From Acidimicrobiia bacterium (lineage in GTDB: Bacteria > Actinomycetota > Acidimicrobiia > Spongiisociales > SHLN01), in assembly GCA_004283105.1 (NCBI GenBank), contig SHLN01000178.1, positions 1 to 5,506 of the forward strand: a DNA stretch of 5,506 bases, written 5' to 3'. Every line of letters begins with the position of its first letter. Positions within the stretch are counted from its first letter, which is position 1. The notes beneath the pieces are model-generated. The model saw only the letters and a list, made by a program, of their open reading frames with translations. It was not told the origin of the DNA and did not search any database. This document shows positions 1-5,506 of the stretch, piece by piece. The position numbers and the translations under genes were made by a program.

Positions 1-90
1 TTGTTCCCCAACCCCTGCGTCGGCGGTGGCGGCCGGCCGGCCGGGCACAGGAGCGGGGTCGTTGAAGAGGAAGGCAAGGTCGTCGGCCAT
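1..90 (-). CDS. Start of a divergent gene of unknown function (partial)
   Basis: On the - strand an ATG at 90-88 opens a frame that stays open to the window edge (30 codons, beginning MADDLAFLFNDPAPVPG and continuing Ala/Pro/Gly-rich). Most of its third codon positions are G or C, as in the genes of the operon. I do not recognise the family from so short a piece; a regulator or another enzyme of the same locus would be a typical divergent neighbour, but that is only context. There is no good Shine-Dalgarno sequence. Instead TAAGCT (97-102, read on the - strand) lies 6 nt before the ATG, which would suit a leaderless transcript. Frame 1 of the + strand is also open across this stretch, so a fortuitous ORF cannot be excluded. 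Confidence 0.45.
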   Translation of the reverse strand, partial: MADDLAFLFNDPAPVPGRPAATADAGVGEQ

Positions 91-168
91 GAGACAAGCT
101 TAGGAATCAGGCGCCGATCCTGCAGCGAAGACCACGCCTAGGATTCGCACCGAGGACGAGGGCACACC
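91..168. promoter_or_regulatory. Intergenic region, probably the operon promoter region
   Basis: This 78-nt stretch separates the putative divergent gene from the first BMC gene and is the only visible place for a promoter of the operon, since everything downstream is tightly packed. Two similar octamers, TAGGAATC (101-108) and TAGGATTC (139-146), differ at one base and could be operator half-sites or coincidence. TAGGAT at 139-144 fits a loose TANNNT -10 element for the + strand, and TAAGCT at 97-102 one for the - strand. Neither has a convincing -35 partner at the right distance, so promoter positions are guesses. Confidence 0.35.
158..162 (+). promoter_or_regulatory. Ribosome binding site of the isomerase gene
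   Basis: GAGGG lies 6 nt before the ATG at 169. It supports that start, and therefore the presence of the N-terminal targeting helix in the protein. Confidence 0.6.
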
Positions 169-740
169 ATGGCAACCGAGCAAGAAATACGGGAACTCGT
201 GGCGCGGGTCGTCGACGGTCTCGGCGCCGCGCCGCCGCCGGCACCCGCCGAAGTGGCCGATCCGGTCCCGACCGCGCCACCGACCGCCGTCGACGTCGCC
301 ATCGGAGCCGATCACGGCGGATTCGCCCTCAAAGAGCGGATCGGTTTCAAACTGAAGCAGGCCGGATTCACCGTCCACGACTGCGGCACGAACACCGCCG
401 AGTCGGTGGACTACCCCGACTACGCCCATGCCGTGGCACGGCTCGTGGCCGACGGAACGTGTCCGGCGGGCATCGTCGTCGACGGCGCCGGCATCGGCTC
501 GGCGATGGTGGCGAATAAAGTACCGGGAGTGCGCGCATCCCTTTGCTACGACGTCTCCTCGGCTCGCAACAGCCGGGAGCACAATCACGCCAACGTCCTC
601 ACGCTGGGAGCCGGTCTCATCGGCGACGCTCTCGCCTGGCAGATCGTCGAAACCTGGCTGGCCACCCCATGGGGTGAAGGCCGCCACGCCCGGCGCGTCG
701 ACAAGATCACCGATATCGAGCGCAGCTACCGGAGCACCTC

Positions 741-744
<4 letters not shown>
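169..744 (+). CDS. rpiB: RpiB/LacAB-family sugar-phosphate isomerase with N-terminal encapsulation peptide
   Basis: The 191-aa protein has two parts. Residues 4-20 form an amphipathic helix (EQEIRELVARVVDGLG), followed by a Pro/Ala-rich linker to about residue 40; this is the layout of BMC cargo proteins. Residues 41-187 are an RpiB/LacAB domain: ADHGG at 47-51, DYPDYA at 81-86, VANK at 114-117, REHNHANVL at 136-144 and a C-terminal Arg-rich segment (GRHARRVDKI). The family interconverts aldose and ketose phosphates, classically ribose 5-phosphate and ribulose 5-phosphate. His138 matches E. coli His99 (ring opening), but the catalytic Cys66 and Thr68 of E. coli align with Asp105 and Ala107, and the Glu of the mycobacterial type aligns with Ser111. 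Family membership is secure; the substrate and even the isomerase activity are not. It is the first gene of the operon, and its stop overlaps the deoC start (ATGA, 741-744). Confidence 0.9.
178..228 (+). other. Encapsulation peptide coding segment, isomerase
   Basis: Residues 4-20 form a predicted amphipathic helix with Ile, Leu and Val on one face, extra to the RpiB fold and joined to it by a Pro/Ala linker. Nine of 15 positions (EQEIR..V.RV...L) are identical to the helix at the start of the aldehyde dehydrogenase, an unrelated enzyme, which points to a common shell-targeting signal. Confidence 0.75.
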
Positions 745-1586
<842 letters not shown>

Positions 1587-1591
1587 GCGGC

Positions 1592-1596
1592 AGGAG
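1592..1596 (+). promoter_or_regulatory. Ribosome binding site of the first shell gene
   Basis: AGGAG, 5 nt before the ATG at 1602, sits in the 15-nt gap after deoC and fixes the start of the shell protein. Confidence 0.6.
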
Positions 1597-1601
1597 CCTC
1601 A

Positions 1602-2234
1602 ATGACCACGAACATCGAATTGCGGGCCTATGCCTACCTGGACAGCCTGCAGCCCCAGTTCGGCTCGTTCATCGGCACCGTCGCCCAGGGCTACCTGCCG
1701 GTGATCCACGACGCCACCCTGTTCGTCGAAATTGCCCCCGGGATCGAGATCAACCGGCTCACCGACATCGCCCTCAAGGCCACCAACGTCAAGCCGGGCA
1801 TGCAAATCGTCGAGCGCGTGTTTGGAATGCTCGAGATCCACTCCCCCGACCAGGCCGAGACCCGGGCCGCCGGCCAGGCCATCCTCGACGCCCTCGAGGC
1901 GAAGGAGTCCGATCGGCTCAAGCCCCGCATTCTCAGCAGCTCGGTGATCCGGCGGGTCGACGACCACCAGGCTCAGCTGGTCAACCGCACCCGGCACGGC
2001 CAGCTCCTCCTGCCCGGCCAGAGTTTCTACATCCTCGAGGTCCATCCGGCCGCCTATGCCGCCCTCGCAACCAATGAGGCAGAGAAGGCGGCGGAAATCA
2101 ACGTGCTCGAGGTGCGGACATTTGGATCGGTCGGCCGCGTGTACTTGGGTGGAGAAGAACGAGATATCGAAGTCGGGTGGCGGGCAGCAGTGGCCGCCCT
2201 CGAAGGTGTTGAAGGACGCGACAATCCAGGATGA
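1602..2234 (+). CDS. BMC-T shell protein, CsoS1D/CcmP type (tandem, permuted)
   Basis: This 210-aa shell protein carries two circularly permuted BMC domains, at about 6-105 and 109-205. Its sequence follows CsoS1D of the alpha-carboxysome closely: LRAYAYLDSLQPQ (7-19), GTVAQG (25-30), PGIEINRLTDIALKATNV (46-63), IVERVFG (69-75), then INRQ-like VNRTRHG (127-133), LLPGQSFYILEVHPA (136-150), NEAEKAA (158-164) and VRTFGSVGRVYLGG (171-184). Proteins of this family form pseudo-hexameric trimers that can stack in pairs with a central pore that opens and closes. The gate residues of CsoS1D (Glu120, Arg121) are conserved here as Glu71 and Arg72. It lacks the long N-terminal extension of CsoS1D. It probably forms the large gated port of the shell for sugar phosphates or nucleotide cofactors; the transported molecule is inference. 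No RuBisCO or other carboxysome gene is nearby. Confidence 0.93.
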   Translation: MTTNIELRAYAYLDSLQPQFGSFIGTVAQGYLPVIHDATLFVEIAPGIEINRLTDIALKATNVKPGMQIVERVFGMLEIHSPDQAETRAAGQAILDALEAKESDRLKPRILSSSVIRRVDDHQAQLVNRTRHGQLLLPGQSFYILEVHPAAYAALATNEAEKAAEINVLEVRTFGSVGRVYLGGEERDIEVGWRAAVAALEGVEGRDNPG

Positions 2235-2247
2235 TGAGTCCTGGTCG

Positions 2248-2255
2248 AGAAGGAG
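2248..2255 (+). promoter_or_regulatory. Strong ribosome binding site of the BMC-H gene
   Basis: AGAAGGAG is the best Shine-Dalgarno match in the operon, 9 nt before the ATG at 2265, inside the largest intergenic gap of the operon (30 nt). Strong translation would fit the hexamer being the most abundant shell protein. Confidence 0.65.
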
Positions 2256-2264
2256 CAATATCCA

Positions 2265-2567
2265 ATGGCTGAAGCACTCGGGATGATCGAGACCCGCAGT
2301 TTCCCCGCGGTGGTGGAAGCTGCCGACGCAATGGTCAAAGCGGCCAAGGTGGAGCTGGTTAGTTACGAGAAGACAGCCGGTGGCTACGTAACCGCCATCG
2401 TGCGCGGCGATGTCGCGGCGGTCAAGGCTGCGGTCGACGCCGGCCTGCGCAACGCTGAGAAAATCGGTGAGGTCACGGCCAGTCATGTCATTGCCCGCCC
2501 CCACGTCAACATCGATATGGTGCTGCCGCTCGGCCGGGCCGACGAGGCGGCCAACGAGGCCGGCTAG
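2265..2567 (+). CDS. BMC-H shell hexamer protein (PduA/EutM type)
   Basis: The 100-aa protein is a single canonical, non-permuted BMC domain: EALGMIETRSFPAVVEAADA at 3-22, VELVSYEKTAGGYVTAIVRG at 29-48, then the second helix and the conserved SHVIARPH segment at 73-80. Such proteins form the hexamers that tile the facets of the compartment and carry small central pores. The pore loop reads K36-T-A-G-G-Y41, where PduA has K-I-G-S-G-L; the residue at the PduA Ser40 position is Gly39, so the pore lining differs. It is the only BMC-H gene in the window and so likely the bulk facet protein, unless others lie outside. A short polar C-terminal tail (residues 89-100) follows the domain. Confidence 0.97.
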   Translation: MAEALGMIETRSFPAVVEAADAMVKAAKVELVSYEKTAGGYVTAIVRGDVAAVKAAVDAGLRNAEKIGEVTASHVIARPHVNIDMVLPLGRADEAANEAG

Positions 2568-2572
2568 TCCCG

Positions 2573-2860
2573 ATGCTGCTAGCACGCGTCGCCGGGACGC
2601 TCGTCGCAACCGATAAGGAGCCGAGTCTCGAAGGGCTGTCGTTTCGCGTCCTCAGCCAACTCAACACCGAGAACGAAGAGACCGGTTCCTACGTCGTGGC
2701 CGTCGACGCCATCGGAGCCGGGGTGGGTGAGGTGGTGATGTATGCCACAGGCAGCTCCGCCCGGCAGACCATCGCCACCGACGGCCGGCCGTGTGATGCC
2801 GTGGTCATGGCCATCGTCGACACCTGGGAGGTCGACGGCGAGGAGAAATACCACAAGTGA
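2573..2860 (+). CDS. BMC-P shell pentamer protein (EutN/CcmL family), copy 1
   Basis: The 95-aa protein is a complete EutN/CcmL domain: it starts with LARVAGTLVAT (3-13), has LEGLSFRV (19-26), an acidic loop, then VDAIGAGVGEVVMYATGSSAR (44-64) and ends with AIVDTWEV (80-87). Pentamers of this family close the vertices of the shell. The family motif GSSAR is intact at 60-64. The C-terminal tail after the domain is short and charged. The gene begins 5 nt after the BMC-H stop with no clear Shine-Dalgarno sequence, so it is probably translated by coupling. It resembles copy 3 more than copy 2 in the GSSAR region. Confidence 0.95.
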   Translation: MLLARVAGTLVATDKEPSLEGLSFRVLSQLNTENEETGSYVVAVDAIGAGVGEVVMYATGSSARQTIATDGRPCDAVVMAIVDTWEVDGEEKYHK

Positions 2861-2870
2861 GGGCTGACAG

Positions 2871-4331
2871 GTGAGCGCCATCGACGAACAGGAGATTCGG
2901 GCGATCGTCGAGCGAGTCAAGAGCCGCCTCGATGCCTCCGGGAACTCCGGAAGCGGACTGGCGGCCCAAACCGAGCTCGACGAGATCAGCGACATCGAGC
3001 TGGGCGACGGGATCTTCCGCACCATCAACGAAGCGGTTGAGGCCGCCACCCGGGCCTTCAACGAATATCAGCGCATCGGCCTGGGCGGCCGCTATGCGGT
3101 GGTCGACGCCATCCGGGCCTCGATGCTGGAACAGGCCGAGCGGCTGGCACAGATGGCCCACCAGGAAACCGGCCTCGGCCGACCTGAGGACAAGGTCATC
3201 AAGAACCGGCTCGTGGCCACGAAAGCACCCGGCCCCGAGGACCTCGAGCCGACGGCGGTCACCGGAGACGCCGGGATGATGGTGACCGAATGGGCGCCCT
3301 TCGGCGTGATCGGCGCCATCACCCCGACGACGAATCCGACATCGACCATCATCAACAACACCATCGCCGTGGTTTCGGCCGGCAACGCCTGCGTGTTCAA
3401 CGTCCACCCGAACGCCAAGAAGGTCTCGGCCGAGAACGTCCGCCTGCTCAACCGGGCCATCGTCAGCGCCGGTGGTCCCCCCAACCTCATCACCGCCATC
3501 CCCACCCCGACCATCGCCAGCGCCCAGGAACTCATGCACCATCCCGACGTGCGGGTGCTGCTGGTGACGGGCGGGCCGGGCGTCGTACGGGAGGCGCTCA
3601 AGACCGACAAGCGAGCCATCGCAGCCGGGCCGGGCAATCCTCCCGCCGTCGTCGACGAGACGGCCGACATTCAGAACGCCGCCCGTTCGATCGTGGCAGG
3701 CGCCAGCTTCGACAACAACCTCATCTGCACCGATGAGAAGACCACCATCGTGGTGGAGAGCGTGGCCGATCGCCTCCTCCAGGAGATGGGCCGCAACGGT
3801 GCCTACGTGCTCAAAGAGCACGAACTACGCAAGCTGGAGCGGATCATCTTCAATGAGCTCGGTCAGCCCAATAAGCCCGGGGCCATCAACCCGAAGTGGA
3901 TCGGCCAGGACGCGGCCGCCATCCTGGCCGAGATCGGCGTCCAGGTGGATCGGACCGAGATCCGGCTCGTGGTGGCCGAGGTGCCCAACGAGCACAGTCT
4001 GGTGTGGACCGAACAGATGATGCCGGTCATGCCGGTCACGCGGGTCCAGTCGATCGACCGGGCGATCGACCTGGCCGTCAAGTCCGAGCACCGCTTCCGC
4101 CACACCGCTTCCATCCACTCGACCAACGTGGAACGGATCACTCGCATGGCCGTCGCAATGAACTGCTCGATCTTCGTTGCCAACGGCTCCAACTTCTCCG
4201 GACTGGGTGAGGGAGGAGAAGGATTCACCTCCTTCTCTATCGCCAGCCCGAGCGGTGACGGCCTGACCCGGCCCCGCACCTTCTCCCGGGAGCGCCGGGT
4301 CACCGTGGTCGGCGCACTCCGGATCGTTTGA
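2871..4331 (+). CDS. CoA-acylating aldehyde dehydrogenase (PduP/EutE type), BMC cargo
   Basis: The 486-aa enzyme belongs to the aldehyde dehydrogenase superfamily, acylating branch, which turns an aldehyde, CoA and NAD+ into acyl-CoA and NADH. Key features are ETGLGRPEDK at 99-108, the Rossmann-domain stretch WAPFGVIGAITPTTNPTST (141-159), PGNPPAVVDETADI at 254-267, and the catalytic Cys286 in FDNNLICTDEKT, matching the FDNN..C..EK signature of PduP and EutE. Residues 5-21 (DEQEIRAIVERVKSRLD) form an amphipathic helix followed by a Gly/Ser-rich linker, as in PduP, so it is a lumen enzyme. With DeoC beside it the likely substrate is acetaldehyde, giving acetyl-CoA; this is inferred from context. 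The start is GTG at 2871, chosen because it includes the whole helix and follows GTGAGGG (2857-2863) at a proper distance. The gene sits between two blocks of shell genes. Confidence 0.95.
   Translation: MSAIDEQEIRAIVERVKSRLDASGNSGSGLAAQTELDEISDIELGDGIFRTINEAVEAATRAFNEYQRIGLGGRYAVVDAIRASMLEQAERLAQMAHQETGLGRPEDKVIKNRLVATKAPGPEDLEPTAVTGDAGMMVTEWAPFGVIGAITPTTNPTSTIINNTIAVVSAGNACVFNVHPNAKKVSAENVRLLNRAIVSAGGPPNLITAIPTPTIASAQELMHHPDVRVLLVTGGPGVVREALKTDKRAIAAGPGNPPAVVDETADIQNAARSIVAGASFDNNLICTDEKTTIVVESVADRLLQEMGRNGAYVLKEHELRKLERIIFNELGQPNKPGAINPKWIGQDAAAILAEIGVQVDRTEIRLVVAEVPNEHSLVWTEQMMPVMPVTRVQSIDRAIDLAVKSEHRFRHTASIHSTNVERITRMAVAMNCSIFVANGSNFSGLGEGGEGFTSFSIASPSGDGLTRPRTFSRERRVTVVGALRIV
2883..2933 (+). 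other. Encapsulation peptide coding segment, aldehyde dehydrogenase
   Basis: Residues 5-21 form an amphipathic helix followed by a flexible Gly/Ser/Ala linker to about residue 35, before the dehydrogenase domain begins. It shares EQEIR and the V.RV...L pattern with the isomerase helix. Confidence 0.78.
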
Positions 4332-4336
4332 TCGAC

Positions 4337-4921
4337 ATGGACCCCGCCCTCGCAATCGTTGAGTTCGCCTCAATCGCGGTCGGAATAGAGGCAGGCGATG
4401 CCATGGTCAAACGGGCCCCACTCGGCGTGATCCAGTCCGGCACCGTGCAACCAGGCAAGTACATCGTCCTCATCGCCGGCGACGTCGCCAGCGTCGAAGA
4501 ATCGCTGGCGGCCGGCATCGGCCTGGGCGGAGATGCCATCGTCGACACGGTCTTTCTCCCCGACATCCATCCCGAGGTCGTGACGGCTCTCCAGGGCGGG
4601 CGCTCATTCGACGACGGGGAAGCACTCGGCATCATCGAGACCAGAACGGTGGCCGCCATCATTGAGGCCGCCGACGCGGCGGTGAAGGGCGCAACCGTCA
4701 CGGCGGCCCAGATTGAGCTGGCAGACGGTCTTGGAGGCAAGGGGTATGTGCTCCTGGGTGGCGTGCTCTCTGAGGTCGAGGCCGGCGTGGCAGCCGGAGT
4801 GGCCGCGATCACGGCGACGCAGCTCATCGCCAGCGTGGTAATCCCACAACTTCACGGCGAGATGCGCGACGACGTAATCGACAGTCCCTTCTTCTCGGAA
4901 CGGGTCAGGGGCAAGCCGTGA
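4337..4921 (+). CDS. BMC-T shell protein, PduT type (tandem, non-permuted)
   Basis: The protein has two ordinary BMC domains in tandem, at about 3-88 and 95-175, in 194 aa; trimers form single-layer pseudo-hexamers. The match to PduT is clear: LAIVEFASIAVGIEAGDAMV (5-24), QPGKYIVLIAGDVASVE (38-54), FLPDIHPEVVTAL (73-85), then LGIIETRTVAAIIEAADAAV (97-116) and ASVVIPQLH (165-173). PduT holds an iron-sulfur cluster at its pore through Cys38; this protein has Gln38 there and no Cys at all, so it cannot bind the cluster in that way. I start it at the ATG at 4337 because residue numbering then matches PduT; an in-frame TTG at 4328, overlapping the dehydrogenase stop, would add three residues. No strong ribosome site precedes either start. 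A polar tail (about 175-194) follows the second domain. Confidence 0.93.
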   Translation: MDPALAIVEFASIAVGIEAGDAMVKRAPLGVIQSGTVQPGKYIVLIAGDVASVEESLAAGIGLGGDAIVDTVFLPDIHPEVVTALQGGRSFDDGEALGIIETRTVAAIIEAADAAVKGATVTAAQIELADGLGGKGYVLLGGVLSEVEAGVAAGVAAITATQLIASVVIPQLHGEMRDDVIDSPFFSERVRGKP

Positions 4922-5187
4922 AGCTTGGACGAGTCATCGGAACCGTGGTCGCCACCGAGAAGACCCCGGACCTCGAGGGCGTGAAGTTTCTCATCGTTCA
5001 GATGCTCGACAAGCACCAGCAGCCCGCCGGCGAGCCGGTGGTGGCCGCCGACGGTGTGCACATGGCCGGCCCCGGTGAGCTCGTCTACGTGGTTGGCTCC
5101 CGTGAGGCAGCCCAGGCAATGCCGAACCCGTTTGTGCCGGTCGACCACGCCATCGTCGGAATCGTCGACGAAGTGAGCCTGGCATGA
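4918..5187 (+). CDS. BMC-P shell pentamer protein (EutN/CcmL family), copy 2
   Basis: This 89-aa EutN/CcmL domain opens with MKLGRVIGTVVATEKTPDLEG, of which residues 1-19 are typical of the family, and ends with AIVGIVDEVSLA. The start is GTG at 4918, overlapping the TGA of the PduT-type gene (GTGA) and preceded by AGGGG (4907-4911) at 6 nt. It is the divergent one of the three pentamer genes: the family motif GSSAR of copies 1 and 3 is replaced by GSREA at 60-64, and the following segment (AQAMPNPFVPVDH) is also different. It could form its own vertices or mix with the others; the sequence does not decide this. Confidence 0.93.
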   Translation: MKLGRVIGTVVATEKTPDLEGVKFLIVQMLDKHQQPAGEPVVAADGVHMAGPGELVYVVGSREAAQAMPNPFVPVDHAIVGIVDEVSLA

Positions 5188-5459
5188 AGATCGGGCGGGT
5201 TGCCGGGACGGTGGTTTCCACCATCAGCGCCTCCATTTTCGATGGCCGCAAGCTGCTGCTGTGTGACATCGTCTCTCCGGGAGGCGAGCCAACCGGCGAC
5301 TACACCATCGCAGCCGACACGATCGACGCCGGCGTCGGAGATACCGTCCTCATCCTCGACGAGGGCAGTTCCGCCCGGCACATCCTCGGCAAGACCGTGG
5401 CGCCCATCCGGGCCCTCGTCGTCGGGATCGTGGACGAGATCGACGTGGAGCAACCATGA
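5184..5459 (+). CDS. BMC-P shell pentamer protein (EutN/CcmL family), copy 3
   Basis: This 91-aa EutN/CcmL domain starts with MKIGRVAGTVVST, contains IDAGVGDTVLILDEGSSAR (47-65) with the family motif intact, and ends with VVGIVDEIDVEQP. In the first loop it differs from the other copies: FDGRKLLLCD (19-28) replaces the LEG-type turn, and it has a Cys at 27. The ATG overlaps the stop of copy 2 (ATGA, 5184-5187), so the two pentamers are translationally coupled and probably made in similar amounts. Its own stop overlaps a further ATG at 5456. Confidence 0.94.
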   Translation: MKIGRVAGTVVSTISASIFDGRKLLLCDIVSPGGEPTGDYTIAADTIDAGVGDTVLILDEGSSARHILGKTVAPIRALVVGIVDEIDVEQP

Positions 5460-5497
5460 GCAGCGACGTCGACGCCTGGTCAGATTCCAAGCAGTAA
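5456..5497 (+). other. 13-codon mini-ORF at the end of the operon
   Basis: An ATG overlapping the stop of the last pentamer gene (ATGA) opens a frame reading MSSDVDAWSDSKQ and then TAA. GTGGAG (5445-5450) lies 5 nt upstream, a reasonable ribosome site. The start arrangement is like that of the real genes here, but 13 residues match nothing I know. It may be chance, a small peptide, or the remnant or shifted start of a longer gene; only 9 nt follow it in the window. Confidence 0.2.
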
Positions 5498-5506
5498 GCA
5501 ACAAGC

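Noticed and set aside
31..45. GGCC repeats that could be a hairpin or terminator
   Set aside because: They are short, have no T-run, and are explained as Gly-Arg-Pro-Ala codons of the putative divergent frame in GC-rich DNA.
1602..2234. Carboxysome locus, suggested by the CsoS1D-like protein
   Set aside because: No RuBisCO, carbonic anhydrase or CsoS2/CcmM scaffold is present, and the cargo enzymes are an aldolase, an isomerase and an acylating dehydrogenase.
1599..2609. Long - strand open frame (336 codons) opposite the first shell genes
   Set aside because: It lies antisense to two clear shell genes and is low-complexity, rich in Gly, Asp, Val and His, as expected for the complement of GC-rich codons; it has no family motif.
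2805..3821. Long - strand open frame (338 codons) opposite the aldehyde dehydrogenase
   Set aside because: The + strand frame has every motif of the dehydrogenase, including the catalytic Cys; the antisense frame is a GC-bias shadow.
2871..4331. Propanediol or ethanolamine type compartment, suggested by PduP/EutE, PduT and EutN relatives
   Set aside because: No diol dehydratase, ethanolamine ammonia-lyase or glycyl radical enzyme is in the window; DeoC is the only visible source of aldehyde.

Overview
This window is most of a bacterial microcompartment (BMC) operon on the + strand. The GC-rich sequence, strong G/C preference at third codon positions and the style of the genes suggest a high-GC actinobacterium, possibly Acidimicrobiia-like; that placement is an inference and is weak. 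Nine genes run from 169 to 5459 with no internal gap over 30 nt and several start/stop overlaps (at 741, 4918, 5184 and 5456), so they are very probably one translationally coupled transcript.

Layout: 1-90 is the start of a probable divergent gene on the - strand, cut by the window edge. 91-168 is a short divergent intergenic region. Then come two enzymes, an RpiB/LacAB-family sugar-phosphate isomerase (169-744) and deoxyribose-phosphate aldolase DeoC (741-1586). A first shell block follows: a CsoS1D/CcmP-type tandem permuted trimer (1602-2234), a hexamer BMC-H (2265-2567) and a pentamer BMC-P (2573-2860). Next is a CoA-acylating aldehyde dehydrogenase (2871-4331). A second shell block closes the operon: a PduT-type tandem trimer (4337-4921) and two more BMC-P pentamers (4918-5187, 5184-5459). 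A 13-codon mini-ORF overlaps the last stop, and the window ends shortly after.

How they work together: all three enzymes begin with a short amphipathic helix followed by a flexible linker, the hallmark of BMC encapsulation peptides. The helices of the isomerase and the dehydrogenase are nearly the same sequence. DeoC would split 2-deoxyribose 5-phosphate into glyceraldehyde 3-phosphate and acetaldehyde. The dehydrogenase would convert the acetaldehyde to acetyl-CoA inside the shell. This gene content matches the predicted class known as SPU (sugar-phosphate-utilizing) microcompartments, defined by DeoC and an RpiB homologue. It is a bioinformatic class with little or no biochemistry as far as I know.

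The points most worth following are: the isomerase lacks the catalytic Cys and Thr of E. coli RpiB and has Asp and Ala there; its expected reaction cannot act on the DeoC substrate; the PduT-type trimer lacks the iron-sulfur Cys; the CsoS1D-type trimer keeps the gated-pore Glu-Arg pair; and the three pentamers differ from each other. No enzyme to recycle CoA or NADH is visible here, so it must lie outside the window or be supplied in another way.
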